A stretch of 63,059 nucleotides of DNA from Lachnospiraceae bacterium (GCA_017465475.1 JAFTWC010000040.1:1-63059), one strand, 5' to 3'; shown: positions 33,904 to 42,941, numbered from the stretch's first letter. Made by a program: numbers and translations. The notes: generated by a model from the sequence alone, not told the origin.

Positions 33904-34778
33904 CGGGAAAGATTGTAAAAGGAATTGCCGGATTTTATTATGTGTACGGAGAAGACGGCGTTTTATATGAATGTAAGGCAAAAGGGATTTTCCGGAAAGA
34001 TAAAATTAAGCCTCTTGTAGGAGATGATGTTTCAATCTCGGTGGTGGATAAGGATGCCTGTGTCGGAAATATAGACGACATCCTTCCGCGAAGCAGCGAA
34101 CTTCTTCGACCGGCAGTGGCAAATGTGGATCAGGCTTTGGTGTTGTTTGCGGCAGCGAAGCCTGCACCGAATTTTAATCTGTTGGATCGTTTTTTGATTC
34201 GAATGGGGTTGGAGGATGTTCCTGTTGCAATCGGATTTAATAAGTGTGAGCTTGTTAGCGAAGCAGAGCAAAAGGAAATGGAAGAGCTTTATACTTCTGC
34301 CGGATATCAGGTTTTTTTCTGCTCCGTAAAAGAACAAATCGGTTTATGCAAGCTGAAAGAAATGTTACAGGGGAAGACAACCACGTTAGCGGGGCCGTCC
34401 GGTGTAGGAAAATCCAGTCTTATGAATTATCTTTGTCCACAGGCAGAAATGGAAACGGGAGATGTGAGCCGGAAAATTGAACGGGGAAAGCATACGACCC
34501 GTCATGCGGAATTGTTTGTAGTGGATACGGATACGTTCGTGATGGATACTCCGGGATTTTCTTCGGTATACATCAGTGAAATTGAGGCTCCGGAATTATG
34601 GCGCTATTTCCCTGAGATGGAAGAGGCTGAGAAAGAGTGTCGTTTTACGGGGTGTCTTCATTTGGAAGAACCGGATTGCGGCGTAAAAGCCCGGGTACAA
34701 GAGGGAATTATTAAGAAAAAGAGATACGAAAGTTATCGTCAGTTATATACAGAGTTGAATCAGATTAAGCGATATTGA
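33900..34778 (+). CDS. rsgA: Ribosome small-subunit-dependent GTPase RsgA
   Basis: A 292-residue circularly permuted GTPase: OB-fold first (GKIVKGIAGFYYVYGEDGVLYECKAKGIFRK), then G4 in GFNKCELV (NKCE instead of the usual NKxD), then G1 GPSGVGKSSLMNYL, G2-like GKHTTRHAEL, G3 MDTPGFSS, and the C-terminal zinc knuckle CRFTGCLHLEEPDCGV. It matures the 30S subunit and releases assembly factors. The start overlaps the kinase stop by four bases (ATGA), showing coupling. Confidence 0.96.
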   Translation: MTGKIVKGIAGFYYVYGEDGVLYECKAKGIFRKDKIKPLVGDDVSISVVDKDACVGNIDDILPRSSELLRPAVANVDQALVLFAAAKPAPNFNLLDRFLIRMGLEDVPVAIGFNKCELVSEAEQKEMEELYTSAGYQVFFCSVKEQIGLCKLKEMLQGKTTTLAGPSGVGKSSLMNYLCPQAEMETGDVSRKIERGKHTTRHAELFVVDTDTFVMDTPGFSSVYISEIEAPELWRYFPEMEEAEKECRFTGCLHLEEPDCGVKARVQEGIIKKKRYESYRQLYTELNQIKRY

Positions 34779-34815
34779 ATCAATTGAGGAAATGGATTCG
34801 GAAGGTGAGTATAGT

Positions 34816-35475
34816 ATGTTTAAGTTAGCACCGTCAATTTTAGCAGCGGATTTTGCACGATTAGGAGAGCAGATTGCACAAGTGGAAGCAGCAGGAGCTG
34901 ACGAACTTCACATTGATGTAATGGACGGCATGTTTGTACCAAGTATTTCTTTCGGAATGCCGGTGATAGAATCTGTGCGTAAAATCACTAAGATGTTTTT
35001 TGATGTACATCTTATGATTATGGAGCCGGTGCGTTATTTGGAAGAGTTTGTAAAGGCCGGAGCCGACAGTATTACTGTACATGCGGAAGCATGTGAGAAT
35101 TTGAAAGAAACGGTGTTAAAAGTAAAGGATCTGGGTGTAAGGGTCGGAGTATCCATAAAACCGGACACGCCGATTTCAGCACTTGCCGAAGTGGAGCAGT
35201 TGGTGGACAGAGTGCTGGTAATGACGGTAAATCCGGGCTTCGGAGGACAGAAATTAATTCCGGAATGTGTGGAAAAAGTAACAGAACTGGCAGCGCATCG
35301 GAAGCAGATAGGCGCAACGTTTGATATTCAGGTAGACGGCGGAATCGGTCTTTCTAATGTTAAGTCGGTGGCAGAAGCAGGAGCAGAAGTATTTGTGGCC
35401 GGTACGGCAGTGTTTCGCGGAGATATTATAAGTAATGTCAAAGCGTTTAAGGAGGAGGTCGGGGTTGCAGATTAA
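34816..35475 (+). CDS. rpe: Ribulose-phosphate 3-epimerase
   Basis: The start is ATG 34816, behind GGAAGGTGAG; the upstream ATG at 34792 is poorly placed. The 219-residue TIM-barrel enzyme has APSILAADFARLGEQI, the metal-ligand strands LHIDVMDGMFVPSISFGMPVI and FDVHLMIMEP, the mobile loop MTVNPGFGGQKLIPE, and FDIQVDGGIGLSN with phosphate-binding FVAGTAVFRG. It interconverts ribulose-5-phosphate and xylulose-5-phosphate in the pentose phosphate pathway. The downstream PilZ gene starts inside its last codons. Confidence 0.96.
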   Translation: MFKLAPSILAADFARLGEQIAQVEAAGADELHIDVMDGMFVPSISFGMPVIESVRKITKMFFDVHLMIMEPVRYLEEFVKAGADSITVHAEACENLKETVLKVKDLGVRVGVSIKPDTPISALAEVEQLVDRVLVMTVNPGFGGQKLIPECVEKVTELAAHRKQIGATFDIQVDGGIGLSNVKSVAEAGAEVFVAGTAVFRGDIISNVKAFKEEVGVAD

Positions 35476-36151
35476 GGAAATGATACTCGGTAGAAAGCTG
35501 GAGATATTGGTAGACCGTGAGGGATATCATTACCGGCTTGTCAGTAAGGTAGAAGGAACAATAGAAAATACAGTAGCGGTTTCGCTGATTTCTGCAAAGG
35601 GACGTGTATTTCATTTTCAGGAAACGGATGATATTACCATTGTGTATCGCGGAACGGAGCGAATGTGGAAATGGGACCATGTAAAGCCGGGACTGGCGAG
35701 ATTGGATGGGTTTGCCGTGCACACTTTTTCTTCCAAAGAACAAGGAAAGATTTACAATCGACGTGAGTCGTTCCGGGTGCCGATCGGTGAGAGCCTATTA
35801 ATGAGTAAAATCGTTTCTGTTACGGAAGAGGACGACAATGTAGTAGAACATATGGAAAAATTTGAAGCATTGTTGGCGGATTTGAGTGTAAACGGTGCCG
35901 GATTCTATACCAATGAGGAGTTCCAAAAGGGAACTACGATCCTTTTTGAAATGCCGACGCATTTGGGAATTTTATCCTGCAGAGGAGAGATTGTCAGAAT
36001 TTCCAATGTGTATGATAAACCCTTTCGGTTTTTTTACGGATGCGGTTTTACCGTGGTCAGAAAAGAACTGGAGCGCTATTTGTTCGAGCGTCAGAGGTTG
36101 ATGCTACAGAAGGAACGAGGCGGAGAGAATGTTCGCCTGAAAGACAGATAA
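35465..36151 (+). CDS. PilZ-domain protein (YcgR-like, predicted c-di-GMP receptor)
   Basis: A TTG start at 35465 fits AAGGAGGAGG at 35450-35459; the longer frame from 35435 is inside rpe. The 228-residue protein has an N-terminal PilZN/YcgR-like beta domain (about 1-90, GRKLEILVDREGYHYRLVSKVEG) and a C-terminal PilZ domain. The c-di-GMP residues are seen: the arginine cluster YNRRESFRVPIG and the LADLSVNGAGFYT motif (D/NxSxxG). YcgR-type proteins slow or redirect flagellar motors or tune exopolysaccharide when c-di-GMP rises. It overlaps rpe by 11 bases, an unexpected place for a signalling gene. Confidence 0.88.
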   Translation: MQIKEMILGRKLEILVDREGYHYRLVSKVEGTIENTVAVSLISAKGRVFHFQETDDITIVYRGTERMWKWDHVKPGLARLDGFAVHTFSSKEQGKIYNRRESFRVPIGESLLMSKIVSVTEEDDNVVEHMEKFEALLADLSVNGAGFYTNEEFQKGTTILFEMPTHLGILSCRGEIVRISNVYDKPFRFFYGCGFTVVRKELERYLFERQRLMLQKERGGENVRLKDR

Positions 36152-36172
36152 CGAGTGCGTTACGGAGGATTC

Positions 36173-36814
36173 ATGAGAGCTATTTTAATATGCGGAGGAT
36201 TGTTATCCGAAGGTTTTTTGAATCAAACAATCAAAATGTATCCGGATGCAGTAGTATATGCAGTAGACGGCGGACTGGCGGTGGCGGATAAGGCAGGCAT
36301 TATGCCGACGTATTTAGTTGGAGATTTTGATACGGCGGATGCATCTTTGGTTGAACAATATGAAGCAAAATGCGTGACTCTGCGGCATCATCCGGAAAAA
36401 GATGCTACGGATACGGAACTTGCCATTGAGGATGCATTGGAGCGCGGAGCGGAAGAGTTATATTTGCTCGGAGCGACGGGAAGCCGCCTGGATCACACCT
36501 TTGCTAATGTACACATGTTATACAAGGTGTTATTACGGGGAAAGAAAGCTTGGATAGTAAATGAAAATAACCGGATTTCTTTGCATAGAGAGCCGTTTTG
36601 TAAAAAGAAAGAAGAGTTGTTCGGAACCTATGTTTCTTTCTTACCTTTTTTCGGGGAGGTAACCGGAATTAAGTTATCCGGGGTAAAGTATCCGTTAAAC
36701 GGTGCTACTATGACAGCGGGGAATAGTTTGGGAGTCAGTAATGAATGTGTAGAGAATTCCATCGAGGTATCCTTTACGGATGGGTATCTGTTAATGATAG
36801 AAGCAAGAGATTAA
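36173..36814 (+). CDS. thiN: Thiamine pyrophosphokinase
   Basis: The start is ATG 36173, behind GGAGGA; a GTG at 36155 lacks a site. The 213-residue protein has the TPK signature: VYAVDGGLAVADKAGIMPTYLVGDFDT, HHPEKDATDTELAIEDAL, LLGATGSRLDHTFANVHML, and a beta-rich C-terminal thiamine-binding region (ISLHREPF, GVKYPLNG, LGVSNEC). It makes thiamine diphosphate from thiamine with ATP. rsgA-rpe-thiN is a common Firmicutes arrangement; the PilZ gene is inserted between the last two. Confidence 0.94.
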   Translation: MRAILICGGLLSEGFLNQTIKMYPDAVVYAVDGGLAVADKAGIMPTYLVGDFDTADASLVEQYEAKCVTLRHHPEKDATDTELAIEDALERGAEELYLLGATGSRLDHTFANVHMLYKVLLRGKKAWIVNENNRISLHREPFCKKKEELFGTYVSFLPFFGEVTGIKLSGVKYPLNGATMTAGNSLGVSNECVENSIEVSFTDGYLLMIEARD

Positions 36815-36850
36815 AGTCACGGAAAGTGTGAAGAAAAGGAGAATTGTAAA

Positions 36851-37948
36851 ATGAAGTTAGGTATTGTTGGTTTGCCGAATGTAGGCAAAAGTACACTGTT
36901 TAATTCTTTGACAAAAGCAGGAGCTGAGTCTGCTAATTATCCGTTTTGTACCATTGATCCAAATGTGGGTATTGTTCCGGTGCCGGATGAGCGTCTGGAC
37001 GTACTGGGAAAGATGTATGATTCCGAGAAAGTTGTTCCGGCAGTAATTGAATTTGTGGATATTGCCGGTTTGGTAAAAGGCGCATCCAAGGGTGAGGGTC
37101 TCGGGAACCAATTCCTTGCAAATATTCGTGAGGTTGATGCAATTGTACATGTGGTACGTTGTTTTGAGGATTCCAATATCATTCATGTAGATGGTTCCGT
37201 AAACCCGCTTCGTGATATCGAAACCATTAATTTAGAGTTGATTTTCTCTGATCTTGAAGTGATGGAGCGTCGTTTGTCCAGAGTAATCCGCGGGGCGAGA
37301 AATGATAAGGCGCTTGCGAAAGAAGAAGATATGTTGAAGCGTCTTATGGCTCATCTGGAAGCAGGAAATATGGCCAAAACCTTTGAGACGGCAGATGAGG
37401 AAGAAGAGGTGCTTTTGGCGTCTTACAATTTATTGACAGCAAAGTCTGTGATTTACGCAGCAAATGTAAAAGAAGACGATTTGGCGGATGACGGAGAAAG
37501 CAATGAATATGTAAAAGCTGTTCGTGAATTCGCAGCACAGGAAAATTCGGAAGTGTTTGTAATTTGTGCACAGATTGAACAGGAAATCGCAGAACTTGAC
37601 GAGGATGAAAAGAAGATGTTTTTAGAGGACCTGGGACTTTCTGAGTCCGGTCTGGAAAAGTTGATTCGTGCAAGTTATCGTATTTTAGGTTTGATCAGTT
37701 ATTTAACTGCCGGACCGAAGGAGACAAAGGCTTGGACCATCACGAAGGGAACCAAGGCACCGCAGGCGGCAGGTAAGATTCATTCCGATTTTGAGAGAGG
37801 CTTTATTCGTGCGGAAATCGTTAGTTATCAAAATCTGACGGAGTGCGGCGGTTTTAACGGAGCAAAGGAAAAAGGTTTGGTTCGTTCCGAGGGTAAGGAA
37901 TACGTGATTCAGGACGGCGACGTGGTTTTATTCCGCTTTAATGTATAA
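36851..37948 (+). CDS. ychF: Redox-regulated ATPase/GTPase YchF (OLA1 family)
   Basis: A 365-residue Obg-like ATPase: G1 GIVGLPNVGKSTLFNSL, switch region NYPFCTIDPNVGIVPVPDERL, G3 FVDIAGLVKGASKGEGLGNQFL, a coiled-coil insert (about 130-200), the altered G4 YAANVKEDD that gives ATP preference, and the C-terminal TGS-like domain with KAPQAAGKIHSDFERGFIRAEI. Full length and well conserved. It associates with ribosomes and influences stress responses. Preceded by AAAAGGAG. Confidence 0.97.
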   Translation: MKLGIVGLPNVGKSTLFNSLTKAGAESANYPFCTIDPNVGIVPVPDERLDVLGKMYDSEKVVPAVIEFVDIAGLVKGASKGEGLGNQFLANIREVDAIVHVVRCFEDSNIIHVDGSVNPLRDIETINLELIFSDLEVMERRLSRVIRGARNDKALAKEEDMLKRLMAHLEAGNMAKTFETADEEEEVLLASYNLLTAKSVIYAANVKEDDLADDGESNEYVKAVREFAAQENSEVFVICAQIEQEIAELDEDEKKMFLEDLGLSESGLEKLIRASYRILGLISYLTAGPKETKAWTITKGTKAPQAAGKIHSDFERGFIRAEIVSYQNLTECGGFNGAKEKGLVRSEGKEYVIQDGDVVLFRFNV

Positions 37949-37996
37949 TAACGTATTGGGAATCGTTGCAACCAAAGAAAGGCAGGTGGAACCGAA

Positions 37997-38899
37997 GTGA
38001 CGTTAAGGTCGGGTGAGATTTATTTTGCCGAGCAGAAGGAAGGAATTCTTATTCCGGAATCCATATCTTTATTTGGGTTGTCTGTTTCGTTTTATGGACT
38101 TTTTTTGGTGATTGCCTCACTGGTTGCATTATGGGTAATAGTTAGGGAAGTGCGTAGAAAAAAACTGAATACCGAGTGGTATTTAACGCTTCTTACGGTG
38201 TCTATTGTAGCTGCACTGGTAGGGGCAAGATTATATTATGTGATATTTCAATGGAATTTGTTTATGCAGGAACCGCTCAGCTTGTTGAATTTTCGAAGCG
38301 GAGGCTTATCGTATTTCGGAGCACTGTTTAGTGTATGGGGTGTGCTGAAGTGGATTTGTCGTAAAAAAAAGGAAAATTTCAATCAAAGTGCGGATTGTCT
38401 TTGTATCGGAGCTGCTGCCGCTGCACCTTTTGTATGGTTAGGATGTTTGTTTGTAAGAGAACCTTTGGGGCGCTTTTATGAGGGATGGTGTGCCGTACGC
38501 ATCGGAACGGAGTACTTACCGGAATCCTTAAGCAGTACATATTCCGAAACATTGGCATCTAATATGCAAAGAATGAACGGAGTAATGTATGTGTCCACTC
38601 ATCCTGTGGCGTTATACGGTATGGTTCTGAGTATAGTAATTTTTGTTCTGTTAGTATTATATAAGCAGAAAGCAAAGACTGATGGCTTGGTGTTTGTTGT
38701 ATACTTGTCGGCGTATTCGGTGATGATGGTAGTGTTGGAGTTTTTCAGGGCGGACAGGTGCTATATTTGGGGTACGAAGATTCCGGTAAATTATATTGTG
38801 GCGGGAGTGCTGATTCTTATTGTGGGAATCGGAGCAGTAAGACAGGTTTATTTGAAACGAAAGCATAAGAGTAATTTGCGTTTTATTTGGAAACGATAG
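37997..38899 (+). CDS. Divergent Lgt-like membrane protein
   Basis: A 300-residue, seven-span protein related to prolipoprotein diacylglyceryl transferase: SLFGLSVSFYGLFLVIASLVALWV, VGARLYYVIFQW, FRSGGLSYFGALFSVW, STHPVALYGMV and VLEFFRADRCYIWG follow the Lgt order. The catalytic signature GRxGNFxNxExxG is, however, replaced by VWLGCLFVREPLG, losing the essential Arg and Asn while keeping Glu and Gly. It may be a paralogue with another substrate, or inactive for lipoprotein modification. GTG start at 37997 behind AAAGGCAGGTGG. The window contains a lipobox protein, so a canonical Lgt should be present elsewhere. Confidence 0.75.
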   Translation: MTLRSGEIYFAEQKEGILIPESISLFGLSVSFYGLFLVIASLVALWVIVREVRRKKLNTEWYLTLLTVSIVAALVGARLYYVIFQWNLFMQEPLSLLNFRSGGLSYFGALFSVWGVLKWICRKKKENFNQSADCLCIGAAAAAPFVWLGCLFVREPLGRFYEGWCAVRIGTEYLPESLSSTYSETLASNMQRMNGVMYVSTHPVALYGMVLSIVIFVLLVLYKQKAKTDGLVFVVYLSAYSVMMVVLEFFRADRCYIWGTKIPVNYIVAGVLILIVGIGAVRQVYLKRKHKSNLRFIWKR

Positions 38900-38940
38900 C
38901 TTAGAATGGGTTATTTAGTTCTGAAGAGGGCGGATTTTAA

Positions 38941-38975
38941 AGGCATTTAGGTTAAAACTAAGTGCCTTTTTTTAT
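38941..38975 (+). terminator. Terminator between the Lgt-like gene and mraZ
   Basis: AGGCATTTAG (38941-38950) pairs with CTAAGTGCCT (38958-38967, one G-T pair), followed by TTTTTTTATTTT. It closes the long housekeeping series before the dcw promoter. Confidence 0.9.
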
Positions 38976-38993
38976 TTTCTTTCTATTTAGGGG

Positions 38994-39022
38994 TTGAAAA
39001 AATACAAAAAGTGGAGTAAAAT
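38994..39022 (+). promoter_or_regulatory. dcw cluster promoter (PmraZ)
   Basis: TTGAAA (38994-38999), a 17-base spacer and TAAAAT (39017-39022) form a good sigma-A promoter 54 bases before the mraZ ATG. The first GTGGAG repeat lies in its spacer. Confidence 0.75.
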
Positions 39023-39057
39023 GGATGTAAAGTGGAGGGAAGTGGAGGAAAGTGGAG
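39011..39057 (+). promoter_or_regulatory. MraZ-type operator repeats
   Basis: Direct repeats AAA/GAAGTGGAG with the core GTGGAG begin at 39011, 39032, 39042 and 39052, with a degenerate ATGGAT at 39021. Spacing is 10, 11, 10 and 10 bases, one DNA turn each. MraZ proteins are known to bind tandem GTG-core repeats of this spacing in front of their own gene, so this is the expected autoregulatory site. Confidence 0.75.
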
Positions 39058-39075
39058 CGAAAGGCGGTGAAATTC

Positions 39076-39504
39076 ATGTTCATGGGTGAGTATGATCATA
39101 CGTTGGATCCGAAAGGGCGTATGATAGTTCCGGCAAAGTTTCGCGAGGGCTTGGGGGAACGTTTCATTTTAACTATGGGCTTGGATGGATGCTTATTCGC
39201 ATATCCGACAGATGAGTGGGAACAATTTGTGGAAGGGTTAAAGAAACTTCCGGGCACGAAAGAGGCCAGACAGTTACAACGCCACTTTATGGCAGGGGCT
39301 GCCGAGGTGGAAGTGGACAAGCAGGGGCGCTTTTTGATTCCGGGAAAGCTTCGTGAACAGGTCGGACTTTGCAAGGATGTGGTTTTGGTGGGTGTGGTTT
39401 CCAAAATCGAACTTTGGAGCAAAGAACGCTGGGAGCAGAACTGTTGCTATGACAACATGGATGAAGTTGCGGAACACATGGCAGAATTTGGATTAAACTT
39501 TTAA
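39076..39504 (+). CDS. mraZ: Transcriptional regulator / dcw repressor MraZ
   Basis: The start is ATG 39076, behind GGCGGTGA; the frame from 39052 would run through the operator. The 142-residue protein has two SpoVT/AbrB-like halves: MFMGEYDHTLDPKGRMIVPAKFREGLGERFILT and the second DKQGRFLIPGKLREQVGL, each with the DxxGR(M/F)xxP motif. MraZ forms a ring that binds the GTGGAG repeats upstream and represses the division and wall cluster. Confidence 0.96.
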   Translation: MFMGEYDHTLDPKGRMIVPAKFREGLGERFILTMGLDGCLFAYPTDEWEQFVEGLKKLPGTKEARQLQRHFMAGAAEVEVDKQGRFLIPGKLREQVGLCKDVVLVGVVSKIELWSKERWEQNCCYDNMDEVAEHMAEFGLNF

Positions 39505-39524
39505 GAAAGGTTAGGTGATACCGG

Positions 39525-40475
39525 ATGGGAACTGAACAGGAAATCGTATTCCGACATAAGTCGGTATTGCTTGATGAAGTATTAGAAGCATTGAATATAC
39601 GGGAAGACGGAATCTACGTGGACGGCACACTGGGCGGCGCCGGACATGCAGGAGAGGTTTGTAAGAGATTAAAGGGTGGTACTTTTGTAGGAATCGACCA
39701 GGATGCAGATGCTATTGCGGTGGCATCTGAGCGGTTAAAGAAGTTTCCGTTTGCAAAAGTAGTACGAAGTAACTACAGTGAGATGAAAACGGTATTGCAG
39801 GAATTGGGTATCCAAAAGGTAAACGGCATTTTGTTGGATCTGGGTGTTTCGTCATATCAACTTGATACCGCGGAAAGAGGCTTTTCCTATATGGAAGAGA
39901 GTGCTCCGTTGGATATGCGAATGGATCATCGTATGGAGATGACCGCAAAAGATATTGTAAACGGATATAGCGAAGCAGAGTTGTTTCGGATTATCAGGGA
40001 TTACGGGGAAGACCCGTTCGCAAAGAATATTGCGAAGCACATTGTAATGCGGAGAGAGAAAAAGGCACTGGAGACCTGTGGCGACTTAAACGAAGCCATT
40101 CGGGCAGCAATTCCGATGAAAGTGCAAAAAACATTGGGACATCCGTCGAAAAGAACATTTCAGGCGATTCGAATCGAATTGAACGGAGAGTTGCGAGTAT
40201 TACAAAATACATTGGATGATATGATTGATTTACTGGAAGAGAACGGTAGATTGTGTATTATTACATTCCATTCATTGGAAGACCGAATTGTAAAATCCGG
40301 GTTTAAAAAGAGGGAAAATCCTTGTGAATGTCCGCCGAGTTTTCCTGTTTGCGTATGCGGAAAGAAGTCCGCGGGCAAAGTAATTACAAGAAAACCGATT
40401 TTACCGGGGGAAAAAGAATGTGAAGAAAACTCAAGGGCAAGAAGTGCAAAGTTGCGGGTGTTTGAACGCAACTAA
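39525..40475 (+). CDS. rsmH: 16S rRNA (cytosine-1402-N4) methyltransferase
   Basis: A 316-residue SAM enzyme (MraW): [15 protein letters not shown], the SAM loop [74 protein letters not shown] and [12 protein letters not shown] are the expected family segments. It modifies C1402 in the ribosomal decoding centre. Twenty bases after mraZ, in the standard order. Confidence 0.97.
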   Translation: MGTEQEIVFRHKSVLLDEVLEALNIREDGIYVDGTLGGAGHAGEVCKRLKGGTFVGIDQDADAIAVASERLKKFPFAKVVRSNYSEMKTVLQELGIQKVNGILLDLGVSSYQLDTAERGFSYMEESAPLDMRMDHRMEMTAKDIVNGYSEAELFRIIRDYGEDPFAKNIAKHIVMRREKKALETCGDLNEAIRAAIPMKVQKTLGHPSKRTFQAIRIELNGELRVLQNTLDDMIDLLEENGRLCIITFHSLEDRIVKSGFKKRENPCECPPSFPVCVCGKKSAGKVITRKPILPGEKECEENSRARSAKLRVFERN

Positions 40476-40493
40476 TGTAAAGGAGGTATCGGC

Positions 40494-40967
40494 ATGGATG
40501 CGCGAAATCGATATTACAAGGGAGAATATATGGTAGACGGTACCGCGGCAAGACAATTACAGGTGGTTCCGGATTATGAAAGACAGCACGAACAGGAAAC
40601 CCGGACAAGGGTTGTTGAACAGCCGAAAAAGGCACCGAAACTTAGTCACGGAATCGATTTCATTTCCATGATTCTTTTGAGTGTGGCACTGGTAATTACG
40701 TTATACTTGTGTTATAATTATCTTCAGGTACAGGGTAATATTGTACAGTTGGAGAGAGATGTGATGGTAATGGAACAGGAATTGGACATCATGTTGGCAA
40801 AAAACGACGCATTGGAAGATGGATTGAACGGACAGGTAGATTGGGAACAGGTGTATCTGACTGCGGTTGGTGAACTTGGTATGGTATATCCGAATAATAA
40901 CGAAGTGATTACATATGAGTCCAGGGAAACGGGACATGTAATTCAGTATAAGGATATTCCGGAGTAG
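40494..40967 (+). CDS. ftsL: Cell division protein FtsL
   Basis: A 157-residue bitopic protein: a basic cytoplasmic N-terminus of about 57 residues, one span (FISMILLSVALVITLYLCYNYL), then an extracellular coiled coil (about 80-115, VQLERDVMVMEQELDIMLAKNDALEDGL) and the short tail GMVYPNNNEVITYES. FtsL sequences diverge strongly; size, topology and position between rsmH and the first PBP support the call. It pairs with DivIC/FtsB and DivIB at the septum. Confidence 0.85.
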   Translation: MDARNRYYKGEYMVDGTAARQLQVVPDYERQHEQETRTRVVEQPKKAPKLSHGIDFISMILLSVALVITLYLCYNYLQVQGNIVQLERDVMVMEQELDIMLAKNDALEDGLNGQVDWEQVYLTAVGELGMVYPNNNEVITYESRETGHVIQYKDIPE

Positions 40968-40976
40968 GAGTCTTAT

Positions 40977-42941
40977 ATGGAACAGGATGTGCAGAAAAAA
41001 AAGAAACGAAAGAGAATGACAGGCAAAATGCAGACGACGTTATGGGTTGTGTTTTGCCTTTTTCTTGTGGGAATTCTGATTGTAATGATTCGTGTGGTAA
41101 TTGTCGGTGGCAATACAAGTTATGCCAAGGCATCCTTGTCACAGAAAACCGGTATGAATACGGTGCTGCAATATAAAAGAGGCGATATCTTGGATCGTAA
41201 CGGTACCGTACTTGCCAAAAGCGATAAGGTATATCATTTGATTTTAGATTCCCGTTTGCTTGTAAATAACGAAGAGTGTATTGATCCGACCATCCGAGCA
41301 TTGTGCAGTGTGTACGGATATGACGAAGGGTATTTGAGAGACTTAATCAATGAAAAGAAAAGCAGTGCCTATTATCGGTTGAGAAAATATATGCCTTACG
41401 ATGAAAAGGTTTTATTTGAAGAGTACGAAAAAAATCTCCCGAAGCAGGAAGACGGTTCTCCGAATAAGGATAAAGGTAAGATTATAGGTGTTACATTTGA
41501 AGAAGAGTATTTACGAACGTATCCTTTTGGCTCTTTGGGTTCCCATGTACTGGGGTTTGCAAAGGCGGACGGAGACGGTACATACGGAATTGAACAGCAG
41601 TATAATGAAGAATTGACCGGTGTGAACGGTAGGGTGTACGACTATTATGATGCGGATTTGACGGTACAACAGGAAACTGTGCCGGCGAAAGACGGACAAA
41701 CCATAGTTTCTACCATTGATGCAAATTTGCAACGAATTGCTCAAAAGCATGTAGAGGCATTTATGGAAGAAATCGGAGCAAAGAATGTGGGTGTTCTGAT
41801 GATGGAGGTAGACAGCGGAGAAGTATTGGCAATGCAGTCTAACTACAGCTATGATTTAAATAATCCGCGAGACCTTACGGGCTGGTATACCGAGGAAGAA
41901 ATTTCGGCTATGGATAATGAGGCACAGTTAGATGCCTTGTACGGAATTTGGCGTAATTTCTGTATCAGTGATTCCTATGAACCGGGCTCTACCTTTAAAC
42001 CGTTTACGGTGGCGGCAGCCTTAGAGGAAACCTTGATTAATACAACAGAAACCTTTTTATGTAATGGTGGAGAACAGATTGCAAATTATTATATTTCCTG
42101 TCACAACGAATGGGGACACGGCTTAATTAATGCGGCGCAAAGTATTATGCATTCTTGTAACGATGCTTTGATGGAAATTGCGAAAAGAGAAGGCCGTACT
42201 TTGTTTGCGGATTATCAGAGACGTTTTTTGTTCGGTAGTCTTACCGATGTGGATCTTCCGGGAGAAGTACCCGGAATTCTTATGGAAGAAGCTCAATTGA
42301 ACGATACGGAGCTTGCCACCAGCAGTTTCGGAATGTCCTTTAATACAACAATGATTCAGTTGGGGGCCGCATTTTCTTCTATGGTAAACGGAGGGATCTA
42401 TTATGAGCCGCATGTGGTAAAGGAAATCAGAAACGCAGACGGTGCGGTCATTGAAAAGATAGAGCCTCGTGTGGTTCGGACTACAGTTTCGAAGGAAACT
42501 TCAGAGTTTATGCGAGATGCATTTTATCTTACAGTGCAGGAAGGTACTGCTACAGCGGCAAAAGTGGAAGGATATCTTATCGGCGGGAAAACAGGAACTG
42601 CTCAAAAGTTACCTCGTAGTGAAGGAAAGTATTTGGTGTCCTTTATCGGATGTGCGCCGGCGGACGACCCGCAAGTGATGATTTATGTGGTGGTAGATGA
42701 GGCGGCAGACGAGGAATTGCAAAGCAGAGCATCCATAGCCTCTGCATTGGCTGCGGATATTTTGGAAGAATCCCTGCCGTATTTGAAAATTTATCCGGAT
42801 AAAGAGATTGAATATCCGAGTTTTGTTATAGACGAAGAGGATGTCAAGATGCAGGAAGGAGAAATCGGAGATACCGGTGTGGTATATGACCCGGAGAAGA
42901 ATGAAGAAAACATGCAGGCAATCCCTTCTGACATGGAATAG
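40977..42941 (+). CDS. Class B penicillin-binding protein (FtsI/PBP2B-like)
   Basis: A 654-residue transpeptidase with a basic start and one N-terminal span (TLWVVFCLFLVGILIVMIRVVIV), a dimerisation domain (RGDILDRNGTVLAKSDKVYHLILD) and the transpeptidase domain: SxxK in YEPGSTFKPFTVAAALE, SxN in MHSCNDALMEIAKREG, KTG in IGGKTGTAQKLPRSEGKYLVSFIG. An insertion of about 40 residues is present around EYEKNLPKQEDGSPNKDKGKIIG. No PASTA domains follow. It cross-links septal peptidoglycan. The C-terminus is acidic. Confidence 0.93.
   Translation: MEQDVQKKKKRKRMTGKMQTTLWVVFCLFLVGILIVMIRVVIVGGNTSYAKASLSQKTGMNTVLQYKRGDILDRNGTVLAKSDKVYHLILDSRLLVNNEECIDPTIRALCSVYGYDEGYLRDLINEKKSSAYYRLRKYMPYDEKVLFEEYEKNLPKQEDGSPNKDKGKIIGVTFEEEYLRTYPFGSLGSHVLGFAKADGDGTYGIEQQYNEELTGVNGRVYDYYDADLTVQQETVPAKDGQTIVSTIDANLQRIAQKHVEAFMEEIGAKNVGVLMMEVDSGEVLAMQSNYSYDLNNPRDLTGWYTEEEISAMDNEAQLDALYGIWRNFCISDSYEPGSTFKPFTVAAALEETLINTTETFLCNGGEQIANYYISCHNEWGHGLINAAQSIMHSCNDALMEIAKREGRTLFADYQRRFLFGSLTDVDLPGEVPGILMEEAQLNDTELATSSFGMSFNTTMIQLGAAFSSMVNGGIYYEPHVVKEIRNADGAVIEKIEPRVVRTTVSKETSEFMRDAFYLTVQEGTATAAKVEGYLIGGKTGTAQKLPRSEGKYLVSFIGCAPADDPQVMIYVVVDEAADEELQSRASIASALAADILEESLPYLKIYPDKEIEYPSFVIDEEDVKMQEGEIGDTGVVYDPEKNEENMQAIPSDME

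Noticed and set aside
39011-39057. CRISPR-like short repeats
   Set aside because: Units are six to nine bases, spaced one helical turn, and lie over a promoter. This is an operator pattern, with no spacers or cas genes.
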